Source: Diadophis punctatus similis (lineage: Eukaryota > Chordata > Lepidosauria > Squamata > Dipsadidae). Taken from it: a stretch of 64,000 nucleotides of DNA. The stretch lies in assembly GCA_023053685.1 (NCBI GenBank), contig JALIGW010000002.1, positions 40,872,720 through 40,936,719 of the forward strand, in the 5' to 3' direction. Of this stretch, positions 12,695 to 30,107 are shown in pieces. Each line of letters starts with the position of its first letter. Position 1 is the first letter of the stretch. Under the pieces are notes generated by a model. It saw nothing but the letters and a program-made list of their open reading frames with translations. It was not told the DNA's origin and made no database searches. The position numbers were made by a program, and so were the translations under genes.

Positions 12695-12929
12695 CAGGGT
12701 GGGTTCCGGTTTTCTTCATGCTCAGGGATGCGTGCGCATGCGCAGTGCTAAAACCAAGGTTCTGCACATGCGCAGAAGCAAAAAACAACATGGCGGCATC
12801 ATAGGCGCCATCGAGAGAACCGGCTCGGGGGCATGGCAGGCCTGGGTTGCTGCCAGTTCCAGCGATCCAGGCCACCAAGTTACTACCGGTTCTATAGAAC
12901 TGGTCACAACCGTGAAGAACCCACCTCTG
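12695..12929. mobile_element. hAT-like MITE, CAGNGGTGGGTT family (235 bp)
   Basis: It starts CAGGGTGGGTTCCGGTTTTC and ends AAGAACCCACCTCTG. GCGCATGCGCAGTGC and CACATGCGCAGAAGC lie inside, and 'ggttctatagaactggt' near the right end also occurs in the 55.1-kb copy. Flanking octamers GTGTATAT and GTGTGAAT match at 6 of 8 positions, a decayed duplication. Confidence 0.8.
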
Positions 12930-13028
12930 GTGTGAATGCATGCATTCCTAAAATAAAATAATTTCTATGGCTACATCATCAATATTCTTTTTGATTCTAC
13001 AGTATTGTGAAACACAGTTGAGACAGGA

Positions 13029-13139
13029 CAGTGCTTCTCAAACTTGGCAATGTTAAGATGTATGGACTTTAACTCCCAGAATTCCCCAGCCAGAATTGAA
13101 GTCATCACATCTTAAAGATGACACATCTGAGAAACACTG
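13029..13139. mobile_element. decayed relative of the palindromic hAT MITE
   Basis: Termini CAGTGCTTCTCAAAC and CTGAGAAACACTG are inverted, and the interior keeps 'aactcccagaattccccagc' from the 8.7-kb family. The right arm is partly lost and no target duplication remains. Confidence 0.65.
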
Positions 13140-14657
13140 ATGTAAGAGCTACAGTGAAAAAAAATCCACTAAAAAAATCCTTAAAATATCCCTACAGAAG
13201 ATTCCAGTATGGAATGCCCACTTCTCAAATTTAAACTATCTGCTACCTTCCTGATAGTGGCTACCTTTCATGGCTTAGAAATTATTGCAGAAGTCATTCT
13301 CTGCATGCTTTCTTACTTAGTTTGAAGAAGAATAAAATATTAGAGTCTTCATGGAATTAAAATGGAATGTGTAGTTTAGCTGTCCACTATGGTTTTTCAA
13401 TCTATTCTAAAGTGTTGCTTTAAAAAACAACAACCCCAAATATTGTGTGATAAGTACTGTTTTTAAGTAACATGCAAAGTAAATAAATGCTTTAAAGGGG
13501 AAAAAAAGCATTTACTTTAATTTTATTTTTTAATTCATTATTTTTATCTAACTTATTTTCATATGTGTAAATATAACTATTACGCATTTTAGAATCTAAT
13601 TCACAGACCAGCAAGTTAAAAAAAGCCTAAAATCTGAAGGGAAAAGGATTTTTAGTTTCTGCTAAAATGTGCAAACCACACTTATTAAAATAAAAATGAT
13701 TGCATTTTTACTAAGGACAAAAAGATTGATATTTGGGTTAAGCCTCCTGTGGGACGGTCTAACTTCCACATTTCCTATTTATGGGAATTTTCAAGCTCAA
13801 TTTACTTACAGTACATATTCAGTGAAGAGAAATAATTGTCATCATATTTCTTTTATTACATGATGCAAATGCTATCTCTCAAATACAGAAATGTTTCTTC
13901 AAATTAGATGTCAGACAATGGGGCTGACTCTAGTAGTTTGACCAAGCATTTAAAAGACAATGAAAATATTTTCTATGAACAAACATTTATGTACAATGAT
14001 TTTGTTTATCATTTTATTTTATCTCAGGAAAAGAAATATTTGGGAGATTGTTAGTAATGGACATTACAATGTGATATGCATTTCTTATTTTTAAGACAAA
14101 AATAAATCTGAATCTCTTTGATTTTTACAAGGACACTGATATGTATTTCTTGTTCATTGTCTGCTACAGCCCGACCTTCTACTCATTTCTTCATCTCCTA
14201 TTGTAACAAACACCCCAACATTCCAGTGTTGAATTATTATTATTTTGCTATTGTATCAGTAAAAGAATAGTTCTCTTGAATGTTAGATGTGTTGAGAGTC
14301 AAAGGTTCAGCATCTAGACATTTTCACCTTTTGTTTCTGCATGTATATCCACATTCTTTACTTTCACTTTGAACTCCAGTTTGCACTTTTCTGTCAGAAT
14401 ATCTCTAGCTCAATTGTAGAGGGAGTTATAAAATGACATTTCCTGCTCTTAGTCAGCTTACAAGTGACTTCAAAAGTCATTTTGACTTTTAGTTCCTGTC
14501 CAAGAAGCATCTGAGATACCCATGCATTGGCAAAACTGCATTGAAAATTATTAGTTATGATATAAAAAGAACATTAATAAACTATATCAGATCAGATGAC
14601 ATAATCATCTATAAGAACTTTTTATTTTGATTTGAAATTTTAATCTCAATTGCTAAG

Positions 14658-14658
<1 letters not shown>
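13140..14658. other. unclassified sequence
   Basis: No recognisable gene or repeat up to the compound microsatellite. Confidence 0.45.
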
Positions 14659-15177
<519 letters not shown>

Positions 15178-15179
15178 AT

Positions 15180-15355
15180 GTTTTTCTGCCGAGTCACCTG
15201 GTATACCCAATTATGGGAGGGAGCATACTGCTTCCTTTTGTAAGGAGGGTAAAAGCACTGCCTAACAAGGCAAGCAGCCCCAGTTCGAATCCTAGAAGGG
15301 TATGGCTAGCTGATGAGAGCTAAATAGCTTGAAATAGATCTATACTACTCCCTTT
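15180..15355 (+). mobile_element. tRNA-like SINE between CTAT tracts
   Basis: It contains a box B-like CAGTTCGAATCCTAG and the body 'agggtatggctagctgatga'. It sits between two (CTAT)n blocks. The box A half is poorly preserved. I take it as a third tRNA-derived SINE type whose 3' tail seeded or joined the CTAT repeat. Confidence 0.5.
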
Positions 15356-15359
15356 ATTT

Positions 15360-15423
<64 letters not shown>

Positions 15424-15428
15424 TTATT
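15360..15428. repeat. (CTAT)n microsatellite
   Basis: About 15 units of CTAT, ending in TATTTATTTATATT. Confidence 0.97.
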
Positions 15429-16446
15429 TATATTATGACATATGACCTCTCCGGCCCTGGTGTACAGGATTTCAGACCCAAATAATCTGAACTGCATTTT
15501 GGAGTGCATTTTGAAAACATCAAGAACAAACAGAAGGTTTTTATAAATAAATGGATCAGCTGGCATCCATCTATTTTTTTATGAATCAAAGTCAGAATTT
15601 ATCAAAAGCTTTGTCTTTCCAGTACAATCACCCATGCCCTTTTTGTCCTTCCTTTGGATAAGTCTTCTTCTGAGAAAAAGGGGAGAAGCAAAAGTGAGGT
15701 AAAGTGTCTCTAATTACTATACAATATTGTTGCAGCTTAGCACAAGTTCATAGAACTTCCTTCAATTTTTCAAGGACAAAGAAATACAAAGTGAATTGGG
15801 AGACTCAATCTATTTGAAACTAATGCTCTACTTGGGAGCAAATTGCTATTCCAAAATAGTCTAGCCTCTGCAATCACTGCTGGTTTCATTCAGTTGGAAA
15901 TCACAGGCTTCCTTTACAAAAGTCTTTGTCTGAGACCATTCTTAAAACAGCTTTTTGATTTTACACTGATTTTAGACATTTGCACAATTGTTTAAAGTTA
16001 CCGAAGTTTTGCACCCCAGATATAATAAGACTATATTCAAAATTAACAATAATGAAGGTTGATATGTAACTTCCATTTGAACATTATTTTTAAAACATTT
16101 GTATTAAACTCAGATGGCAGTATCTGGCTAGCTTTGTCTGGGCTTAGAAACTAACAAAGCTAGCCTAGACAACATATGCAAAGGAGTCAACCTAGAATTA
16201 CCAGGGCTGTTGGCTAGATTGAAATGTTTGCAATTAAAAAAATGAGGAAGAAATCAATTGTTAATCACTTTCACACTATTACTAGAAAAAAAAGGCATGG
16301 ATATCCATGAACTTAAGGAGTCAAACTGAGTTGAACTGAAAAGAGACTTTAAAATAAGTCTTGACGAACTTTGAATGATCTGGTTCCTTCCTAATATAGA
16401 AATTGTTGATTTATATTCTTGGGTGCACACACATGTGTGTGTGCGC
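15429..16446. other. unclassified sequence
   Basis: No gene or repeat recognised. Confidence 0.45.
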
Positions 16447-16505
16447 AGACACACAGACACACAGACACAGACACAGACACAGACACAGACACAGACACAG
16501 ACACA

Positions 16506-16560
<55 letters not shown>
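16447..16560. repeat. (ACAGAC)n and (AC)n microsatellite
   Basis: A hexamer-patterned CAGACA tract passes into a pure (AC)n tract of about 28 units. The His-Thr and Cys-Val frames across it are artefacts. Confidence 0.97.
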
Positions 16561-16565
<5 letters not shown>

Positions 16566-18024
16566 AGGGAGGATGTTTATACCAAATAAATACCTGCAAA
16601 ATGTGGTACAATATCCAGGAATCTTAAGAAAATACATTCAATGATGATTTATATTTCAACAAGATTTGGAGAGCTACAGGTTCACCAGCCCAAAGCTAAT
16701 CATAAAAATGGATGCAACCAATCTGAATATTAATTTAAATAAATTAATTTGTTGAAGGCTCCATCAGCCATCCAAATGTGTAAAAATAAGATTAAAGCAA
16801 ATGTAGTTTCTCTTATCCTTGCGGATACTCTTATAAAAATATCTCCCAAACAATGGGCATATTGTTAATATGTTTTGGAAGTTGGAAGAAGGAATTGTAT
16901 CAAAATTGTGCTTTAAAATAAGTTAAATTTAGGAAGTTTATCAGACAATTTTGTACTCCTCATTTAGCCGATAAAACTTTATATCTAATATGTCATGAGA
17001 TGCCTTTAATTTAATGGGAAAAAATTCTAGGAATCACAGAAAGCTCTAGAACTGAGAAAGTGATGGGAAATTTTGCTTCTGTAAACTTACCTTGAAATCT
17101 GAAACTTATGTGATTTACATTTGACAGAGTAGAGCAAAAGAGGGGGGGAAATAAAAAGAAACTATACCATTTCAGTTATTTCACTGTTTAACTGCCAAAC
17201 TTCCTTTAAATCTTGTTAGAAGAAACTTTTTCGATGGGCCAATTAAAATTCTGATTGAATATGGATTTAAGCAGCCTGAGAAGTCAACTCTTTGTTAAGT
17301 GATCTTAATCACCAATACTGTATGCTTGAATTTCAGCATAGCATGTAGTATTGTTCCTGAGAATGATTTTATTTTTTTAACTGTAGACATTCCAAAGACA
17401 TCTTTGGAGTAATAAAGTAAGCTTCTACATTGTGGGTTTTTTCTTCCCTATTAAGATGATTGGTGCTGACAACACTGATCAGCTGTTCATAGGTGAGTAA
17501 GAGAAAAAGAGATTGCAGAAAGACAACTGCTCTCTCAAGACTTTGCTGATGAGGGAATATTAAAGAATGATCCTGTGAAATTATTCTCCTGTCAAGCTCA
17601 AACTACAACCCACTCAAGCATGCTTATGATTTGTATCGTGGTTTCCTAAATTGAATGCAAAGTCACATTCACTTTAGGATGATCTGAATAGTGACCACCG
17701 TTTTGAAAGATTGTTCTCTTCGTTATTGAAAGCTGAAATCCACACCCCGTGGGACTGAAGAACAGACCAGAAATTATTATGGTATAGATCTGAAAGGGAT
17801 TTTTTTTTTTAGGAATGAGGAAAAACAACCACAACACAACTTCATCATGGTCATAGATCAGAATTCAGACAAAACAAATATGCAAAATAAAATAACATTA
17901 AAACTATAAATAATAGTTATATAACTAAAATTAATAATAAAACTTAACAATTAAATTAATTTGCCATTATCTATGTACATCAGGCTTAAATCCTTCTTAT
18001 CCTGTTTATTAACATTTGTATGAG
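16561..18024. other. unclassified sequence
   Basis: No gene or repeat recognised. Confidence 0.45.
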
Positions 18025-18716
<692 letters not shown>

Positions 18717-18852
18717 CAGTGTTTCCCAACCTTGACAACTTGAAGATGTCTGGACTTCAACTCCCAGAATTCCCCAGCCAGCATTCGCTGGTTGGGGAAT
18801 TCTGGGAGTTGAAGTCCAGACATCTTCAAGCTGCCAAGGTTGGGAAACACTG
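18717..18852. mobile_element. palindromic hAT MITE, second copy
   Basis: Same 136-bp foldback as at 8710, differing at only a few positions: CAGTGTTTCCCAACC ends and a centre reading 'cagcattcgctggt'. The flanking octamers GTCTAGCT and GTCATATC do not match, so the flank has mutated or the copy recombined. Confidence 0.88.
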
Positions 18853-21009
18853 GTCATATCAAGCAACTTCTTCTTCACTATGTTGAAGCTGTTTCTCAGT
18901 GTAGGTGTAGATCTGTAAGGCATCCCTAGTTTTCTCATATGTTATAGAAAACATATGGAATTCTATCAATTCCAGGTTCTCTTGCCTCATCCATGTATGG
19001 TGTATTGGGTTATGGCATGACTCTCTTGTATCATGGCTCATAGGCAAGTGAAACCTTGGATGTCTTTGCCCAAGGACCCCTACTGTTAAGGTAGGCATCC
19101 TTCAGGATTTGAAGTTTCCCACATAAAATATGGTGCTCTAACCATATTCAGCTGCTACATATATATTAAGACTAGAATATCTAAATGCACATATAGGTAA
19201 AATTTATAATGTACAGATATATGCTAAGTTTTGCCTGATTCATTTGGAGATTTGGACTTCTGGATAATTGTATTTTATATATGTTTCTCCAGGACTGCTA
19301 AGGATATGCCATTGAAATGGGCTTTGCAGCAAGCCTATTAGCCTACTAACTACTGAAGGTAGGAGAAAATGTATAATTTTTTTCTGGGAAAAACTTCTGC
19401 ATATCTCTGAGAGGGTAATAGATTCTTGTGGGTTTGTGTTACCTTTTTCTAGAGTTTGGTACCTTCAATCACTGTCTAATGATCCCCTTAACCTTTTCTA
19501 GCTCTAACAGTAGCAAAAGGTCAGGTTATTTACCAAAGTACTTCCACTCAGTAATAGCATTCCACCATTTTGATTTCAACATCTGCTGTAAAATTAATGA
19601 CAATAGCTCTGTAAGGACTAAATTAATCTTGAGCCAGAAGAGTAAAAATCATTGCTAAATACTAGTTGCAGTTATAGTCTATCCAATCTCTAATCTTGGA
19701 GACAGACTTTGAATTAAGAGTTAAGAACTTGGCTCTTAGCTAAAAGGTGCAAAATAGCATTTTTGTACATGATCAAATATTTTATTTTCTGAACACATCC
19801 AGTCTAAAGGTTTATGGTAGAAAAAGTGGACAGAGTTTGCTAATTATTGATAATAAGCCCGCCATTTTTCTTATATAATCAGAACAGTAATAGAATTAAG
19901 TCACTGTTTGGGTAGTAGTAAAGAATATTAATGCTAGTAAACTGGGGGGTGGGTGGAAAATATTGAAACCATCGATCAGGATTTATTTTCACAATTCTGG
20001 CATAAATAATATATTTATCTGGGGACAAACTGAGAAATTAGTTTGAGGATTTGTGATTGTGAGATGGGGGTGGGTGGGGTAAATGGAATAGGGATTAGAT
20101 AAAGCAGGGGGAGATAATCACTAGTAAAAAAATGCATCGCAAAACTGGCCTAAATGCATTGTTCTGTGCTCTGGAAAGATTAAATCACTCGCACTGGCGC
20201 TAGATTTATCGAAGAGCAAGAAACAAAATGCCTGAACTGATTATCACCCTTGTTTATTACTGCTTGGGAGAGCCATGTCCATTTCACAAATGAATAGTTT
20301 TGTCTATTCTCCCTCAGAAGCCTTTATATTCCTTTTTTTAGTAAATGAAAAATGCTATGAGAGGGACAATCTTTACAGAATTGGTATTTCTATAGGCTAA
20401 AATTATCATAGCCTTGCTCTGAATACAGTCCTTATCCAACCAAGTTTTGGAATGTTTATTAAAGGAATAGCAGGATATTAAACAGCACTGAATTAAATCA
20501 GAACTTTTTAGAAAAATGACAAAAAATAATAATGAATATCAGTAGTTGTGCCAATAACCTGTTTCAAATGGTTGACCTATTATGATTCAAGAAATTGGAC
20601 TGCAGCAACTGACAATTTCCTGGCAATAGTGGCCAAAAGTATCTAAGAGATAAGGGGTTAGTCTGAATCTTGGGAAGTTGATGTCATTCTATGGAGCTGA
20701 AGAAAAAAAGGAACCCACTTATTGGTAAATGATCACTGTCAAGGAAGAAACCAGTACTAAAGGTTAAACAGTACAAGGGGGCAGCATCAGAGATTAACCT
20801 ACTGTTGAGCTTCCTGGGAAGACATCACAAATTGAAGATGGCTTTGTAAAAGCAGAACCAATGATCACAGCAAAGACCAAGGAACAAGTGAGTAGACCAG
20901 CTGCTTGGAACCTCTCCAGATAAGAAGATGATAGGAGATTGCACACATGTGCTTCAGCACATGTGCTTGGTCAAGGCATGGTAGGCTCTGGAGAATCCTT
21001 TATTTCAAG
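18853..21009. other. unclassified sequence
   Basis: No gene, RNA or repeat I can name. Short frames near 19.4-19.66 kb have no motif. Confidence 0.45.
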
Positions 21010-21552
21010 AGCCATGGTGTTACAGTGGTTAGAATGCAGTATTGCAGGCTACTTCTGCTGCCTGCCGGCTGCCTGCAATTCGGCAGTTCGATTCTTACCG
21101 GCTCAAGGTTGACTCAGCCTTCCATCAGTGGTGGGTTGCTGCTGGTTCGGACTGGTTCTCACATACTGGTGGCGGAAATTTCCACCCACTCGCCAAACCA
21201 GCAGCAATGGCCGGCTGTCCACGCCCTCAAACTGGTTGTCCGGTCACCGTGGCCGGCAATGAACCGTCTGTGCATGTGCAGAGGTTTCTGCGCATGTGCA
21301 GAAGGCCATTTGCATGATGTGATGGGGTGCATGCACGAGCGAAGCAAGCGCATGCGCACAAAACGCACACTTCCATCGCGATGCGAACTGGTAGGGAAGG
21401 TAAGTGGAACCCACCCTGCCTTCCATCTTTCTGAGGTCAGTAAAATGAGAACCTAGATTGTTGGGGACAATATGCTGATTCTGTAAACTGCTTAGAGAGA
21501 GCTGTGTAAAAGCACTGAATCAGTATATAAGTCTACGTGCTATTGCTATTTT
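21010..21552 (+). mobile_element. tRNA-derived SINE split by a MITE
   Basis: The head 'gccatggtgttacagtggtt' and box B-like AGTTCGATTCTTACC are followed by GGCTCAAGGTTGACTCAG. The body stops at 21125 and resumes at 21427 with CTTTCTGAGGTCAGTAAAAT. It ends at GTGCTATTGCTATTT. The MITE at 21126-21418 interrupts it and duplicates eight SINE bases. Confidence 0.85.
21126..21418. mobile_element. hAT-like MITE inserted in the SINE (293 bp)
   Basis: Termini are CAGTGGTGGGTTGC and GGAACCCACCCTG. The octamer CCTTCCAT flanks it exactly (21118-21125 and 21419-21426), which proves insertion into the SINE and the hAT-type duplication length. The interior includes GTGCATGTGCAGAGG and GCGCATGTGCAGAAGG. Confidence 0.92.
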
Positions 21553-21587
21553 TCTCAACAAATGTTCCAGGAAGCAACCCTCTAATG

Positions 21588-23948
<2,361 letters not shown>

Positions 23949-23999
23949 CTCTAATGACTGGTAAGACTAGCTTGAAGGCAGCCACCCTCAGTTCCCAAA

Positions 24000-24745
24000 C
24001 AACAACCCCTATAGTACAAATAAAGCCTACGCACTAGGAGCATGCTCACAGGGCAAGGTCCAGGGTTTCAAGTCCAATCCACAAGGCAGAGTCCAGGCAC
24101 AAGACAATGGCAGTCTTCAGGGCAAAGAAAAGGTCCAAGGCAAGACTTGCAAGCAGTTCCAAAGAAACAGTGAAGCAAAGGCCAAAAGCAGTCCACAAGA
24201 AAAGGGCTATGTCACAGACAAAAGATGAAGAACAATCTTCCAAGTGAGGCAAAGCCGGGGGATTGTAAGCCAAAGCAAACAATTGTTCCTGGCAAAGACT
24301 AATTCCCCATCGCTTCTGCTTAAGTTACTGCACTCCAAGTGTTCCTTGTGAGGAGAGGTGGGGATGACCTCCTCCAGAGTGGCCTTGCAGCCCTTCTCTG
24401 GGCCTGCCTACGCTCAGCTCTCCTTGCCCTTGGAACAGTGGACTAGGCAGCTGTTCCTCATCAGAGGAGATCTGCTGCCTATCAGCACCACTGCCTGGTA
24501 GCAGCTGATCCTCTCCTGTGTCTGTGCAGGCAGGCAGCTCTCTGTCTGGTTGACCACCTCCCTCAATGCCTGAGGGGCCTGGGACAGCTCCGATCTCAGC
24601 CAATGGCCTCTCCAAAAATGCAAAGGGAGATTTGCCATTCCTGTCAGATGGTCCCAGTTCCAACTCCTCCTCCTCCTTCTTCTCTGAATCGGGCTCCAAT
24701 GGGGCCAGGACACTGATCTCCATGAGGGCACACAAGACAGTGGTT
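24000..24745 (-). mobile_element. unclassified LTR-like repeat with an acidic open frame
   Basis: On the minus strand a 136-codon frame (24735 to 24325) encodes an acidic product rich in Glu, Ser, Pro and Gly (EKKEEEELELGPSD, QISSDEEQLPSP). It is followed by a region where words such as 'ctggactctgccttg' and 'ttgccttggac' repeat. Composition and layout recall LTR or leader regions of reptile retroelements, but I find no termini, RT motif or target duplication. A degenerate gene fragment is the alternative. Confidence 0.3.
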
Positions 24746-26567
24746 TTCCACAGATGACAACAAATTTAGCCATCTTTAGCCATCAAAAAATAATTTTAAA
24801 GACTTCAATCCTATATCAATATTGGGAGGGGGGAACCTAATGATTAAGACTGCTGGGTTTCTGAATGACATACTTTGTGTACCTCATTCAACCTCAAGTG
24901 CCCTTATTTGGCTGGTATCTACTTCATTTCTCCTGGGACTGCCTGAAATTTTCCCATCTCAAATTTTGGCTGAAACACATACTTTGAGATGAGTCTTTGG
25001 TTCACATCACCCTACTGGATAGATTTTCTTCATATCTAAAAAGGCAAATTGATTCTGACCTGGCATATTAACTTACTTAATTAGCCTTAATTAGCTTGAG
25101 CAGAGGATTTGGGATTTGTATACACAAATTGACAGGGCCAAAATCATCCATCCCTATTATGGTACGCTCATAAATCTGATTATCAAAAATTTTAGTGTCT
25201 CTCTGATCAACAAATTACAATCTTCCTTCTGCAGAATCTAACTTGGACAACCACTACAAAACTTGACAAGTTTCTAGCAATAGCCACAATGGAGATGGGG
25301 AAGAAATACTGCCTAGTGAATGGTCAGATAAGAGCCTGCAGTTGCATAATGAGTAGAGAAAGAGGCTCAGCAGACATATTTCCCCTGTCCCACCCCAGTG
25401 CTCCAGTTGTAAAAATGACTTTCAGACTTGCAAGATTCTATTAATATAATCTTAAAATAAAGTAGAATTAGCTGATCTGGTTGTGTTTCCTGACTGATCT
25501 ACCTGGGAAGGCTGGCATCAATCTTGCAGATCATTCATATACCATTACAATAACCATGGCTTGCAAAAGCCAGATTATATTCTGTTTTCATTATGTTTCA
25601 AGTTTGAGAATTTTTCCTGTATATTTTAAATTTTCTACTGATGTTTCATTGGTACACAAATACTGTACCAATAAATGATGGTACAGATATTTAGGAATAT
25701 AATATTGATTTGATGGCTAATTAGGAAGCCAATTTGTGTATTTAGTAAGAAGCCAACGTTATAGACCAGTATAGCAGTTGTGCAATTGTTCGCAGGGTAG
25801 GATTGCAGCACATCAGCACAAAATACTAAATATATATAATGAAAAATGCTTTCATAATGCAATCAAGTTGAATAGAGGCTGACTCACCATCTGTTCTTTC
25901 TTTACTATTGGCAAACAACAAGGATCACCCTAAACTGCCACTGGCTTCCCAGCTGCACGAAAGCAGCATATTGAGTTGCCTTGCAAAGGTAAATTATTGT
26001 GGTGTCATTTAGAAATGCCGACAAAAATTATAATAGGGTTAAACTCATTAAGCTACTGAAGGGAGTGAAATATAATACAGAATCACACTATTCATCTTTA
26101 GAAATAGCATAGCATGCTGGATATTAAATATGCATTATGAAAATAAGATAATAGCAAAAATTCAATCAATTATTCAGAATAAAGTAAGTGATTGGAGATT
26201 ACATTTGCCAAAATTATGATGATCAGAAATAAAATTGTTTCATGTCAGTGCTGGGTATTAATGCTTAGATTTGTGGGGAATTGTGAATTATAGTTTTTGC
26301 AAATATCTTTGGAGAAAGGCTAAGCTCTGATATGTTTCTTCATCATTATTTTTAACACAGTCTTACTCAATATCAGAGCATTATATATCGTACAACAGTG
26401 ATGAAAAAACAGATTGAGAGTGCTTATAAGCATCTTAGTTATGACAAAATGTAAACTTAATAGTCAATATGTTGCCTTCAAACATGTTAGAATAAAAATC
26501 CTATGGTCTGCTATTTTCTATAGAAATCTGCATCTACAAATATCATTCACTACAAATATCATTCACC
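24746..26567. other. unclassified sequence
   Basis: No gene, RNA or repeat family recognised. Confidence 0.45.
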
Positions 26568-26785
26568 AGATAGCAAAAGCACTTAGATTTATATACTGCT
26601 TCACAGTGCTTTACAGCACTCTTTCAGTGGTTTACATAGCCAGTATATTGCTCCCAACAATCTGGGTCCTCATTTTACTGAGGGTGGAAGGCTGAGTTAA
26701 CCTTGAGCTGGTGAGGATCGAACTCCTGAAAGTCAGCAGAATTAGCCTGCAATACTGCCTTCTAACCACTGCACCACCACACTAT
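26568..26785 (-). mobile_element. tRNA-derived SINE
   Basis: On the minus strand, a GGTGGTGCAGTGGTTAGAAG head, a box B-like GTTCGATCCTCACC and the AAAATGAGGACCCAGATT block. Same family as at 1.4, 21.0 and 61.3 kb, slightly shortened in the body. Confidence 0.85.
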
Positions 26786-28106
<1,321 letters not shown>

Positions 28107-28279
28107 ATCAGCCAAAGAATGTGACTGGCAGGAACTAGAAGATGAGCTTTTTCTGCTATTCGTTATGGAATATTCTTCCCTTGGAGATTAGAATGCCACC
28201 AAACCTGTTGGCCTTTTGCAAAGCTTTAAAAATATGCTTATGAACTCAGTCGTGGGGCTCAGAATGTGCTAAGGGCCTT

Positions 28280-28742
28280 ATTTTATTTATTTATTTATTT
28301 AAATGGATTTATATGCCGCCCAACTCCCAGGGGACTCTGGGCAGCTCACAACATGTCCAGTCCATTTATCAATATAAAAAAAGACACAACAATTAAAAAC
28401 TACAAAAATTAAAAAGAGCATCTAACATTCATAATCAAGGGGGGAGACCCATATCTGGTCTGGTTGGTCTCACTTTCACCCCGCCTGCCGGAAGAGCCAA
28501 GTTTTTATTGCTTTACGGAAGGCCAGCAGGGTGGGGATAGTCCTGATCTCTGGAGGAAGCTGGTTCCAAAGGGAGGGAGCTCCCACAGAGAAGGCTCTCC
28601 CCCTCGGCCCCACCAACCAGCATTGCTTGGTCGATGGGACCTGGAGGACACCAACTCTGTGGGCCCTAACCGGTCGTAGGGAGGTATGCGGCAGGATGCG
28701 GTCCCGAAGGTAACCTGGCCCTGAGCCATGTAGGGCTTATTA
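28280..28742 (-). mobile_element. L2-like LINE 3' segment
   Basis: On the minus strand the segment ends 'tataaatccatttaaataaa' with an AAATA tail, preceded by TGTGAGCTGCCCAGAGTCCC. The body includes 'ggaaggccagcagggtgggg' on the plus strand, shared with the copy at 32.7-33.0 kb. Frames in it have no RT motif, so this is probably the 3' UTR. Confidence 0.6.
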
Positions 28743-28834
28743 CTTGGCTTTACTGTTAGTTGATTAATCTTCATGCTTTTGTGTTTATTTATTTTGTGGA
28801 TATTGTTACCATTTTTCTATTTTTAATTGTTTTA

Positions 28835-28975
28835 TCATTTTAGAATTATAAACTGCTCAGAGTAACTTGGTTGAGTTGGGCAGCTATAGAAAACAAACAA
28901 ACAAAACAAAACAAAACAAAAAAATTAAAACAAAAAAATTTAAAATAAATAAATAAATAAAATAAAATTTAATGA
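28835..28975 (+). repeat. L2-like tail and A-rich simple repeat
   Basis: It reads 'aactgctcagagtaacttgg' then 'gagttgggcagctatagaaa', followed by CAAAA and AAATA runs. Confidence 0.45.
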
Positions 28976-29469
28976 AAGATCCATGCATACTTGGCATACA
29001 TATATTTGTCTGGGAGTAGACTTTAAAAGCTCTTGGTAAGGTCTGCATCCAGAGATAATAATATGACACTTATTTCAGAGGGCATTGTCAAAAACAGTTT
29101 GAAAGCTTCTGGCTTGAACTGTTAATAGGGAAGTATCCCTAGATAGCTATGCAGTATGATTAGGGATTAGGGATCAGCCTCTAACTGTTGAAAGGCTTTA
29201 TTGTGGTCAGCCATATGCAAATATCCAAAGCTGAACAATATCTGGTTAGGAGAAATACATACAAAGACCATTGATTAAAAACAGTTTGTATTAAAAACAG
29301 AGAATTCTAAGATGCTTGCTTCGGCTACACATGGGCCCCAAACTGTTTGTTTTCAGAGATTCCAAAACCGTTGCTAATAATATATAAGTACATATTTGTT
29401 CCAGCATTACTTTCCTTGGAAAGTTAGTGTTTAGCAATGGCTGATGCAATAGTAGTATAATCACCTTTT
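28976..29469. other. unclassified sequence
   Basis: No recognised feature. Confidence 0.45.
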
Positions 29470-30107
29470 GTAAAGATTTACTGCTAGGGTGATGGAAGAA
29501 ATGTCCTTCTGGGTTCAGTTCCAAGTGGGGAAAAAGACACTGGAAACATGGACGCTGTTTGGAAAGATGGTTTAATGGTGGACAGCAGGACCACATGGTT
29601 TGAGATCCTGGGGAAAAGGGGGGAATCACATGCCCCGAAGATGTTGAAGAAGAATAGGAAGGGAGTTGCTGAGAGTCGTTGAGTTTTTTATACTCTCTGT
29701 TGGGTCCCACCGAGTTTCCTGTTCCTGTGTAAGAAATGTATCCCATTGGCTGTCAGACTCCAGGGGGCGGGGGTCTTAGCTAACTTTGTAGGCTTTTGTC
29801 TGGCTGATGTAATCTTCTCAGCTGCCATGTAGTGAGATGGCTTTGGGATTCCTATTATGGTCCTTCCTGTAGATCCTTGTTATGTAGAATAGACTGCCCA
29901 TTGACAAAGGTGGGGGGAATGAGTGAGTTTGCTCTGGCCTTAATGATCCATTGACAAAGGTGGGGGCTATTAAGAGTGAGTCTGTTTCCTGCCTAAAACA
30001 CGTTTCTCCTCCATTTCTCATCCAGGGAAATATAATATTCGGCCTTTTTAATATTTCCTAAAATATTTCATTCCTCTAGGACGGGGGGTTGGTGCTAACT
30101 TCCTACA
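29470..30107 (-). mobile_element. probable solo LTR (retroviral or Ty3-like)
   Basis: The minus strand has the order expected of an LTR. A U3-like part holds two copies of 'cccacctttgtcaat' about 50 bp apart. A TATA motif lies at 29686-29692 in GAGAGTATAAAAAACTC. An ATTAAA signal lies at 29571-29576. No internal retroviral gene follows on either side. Possible TG...CA ends exist (for example TGTAGGAAGTTAGC at 30107), but I could not find a matching target duplication, so the edges are approximate. Confidence 0.5.

Noticed and set aside
15260..15300. tRNA gene near 15.28 kb
   Set aside because: Only a box B-like GTTCGAATCC is present. No complete cloverleaf or proper box A, so SINE-derived.
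16254..16644. Cys-Val and His-Thr repeat proteins at 16.4-16.6 kb
   Set aside because: Translations of CA and CAGACA microsatellites.
24325..24735. Acidic 136-codon frame as a real exon
   Set aside because: No splice-consistent neighbours or known domain, and it is embedded in reiterated repeat-like sequence. Kept only as an unclassified repeat.
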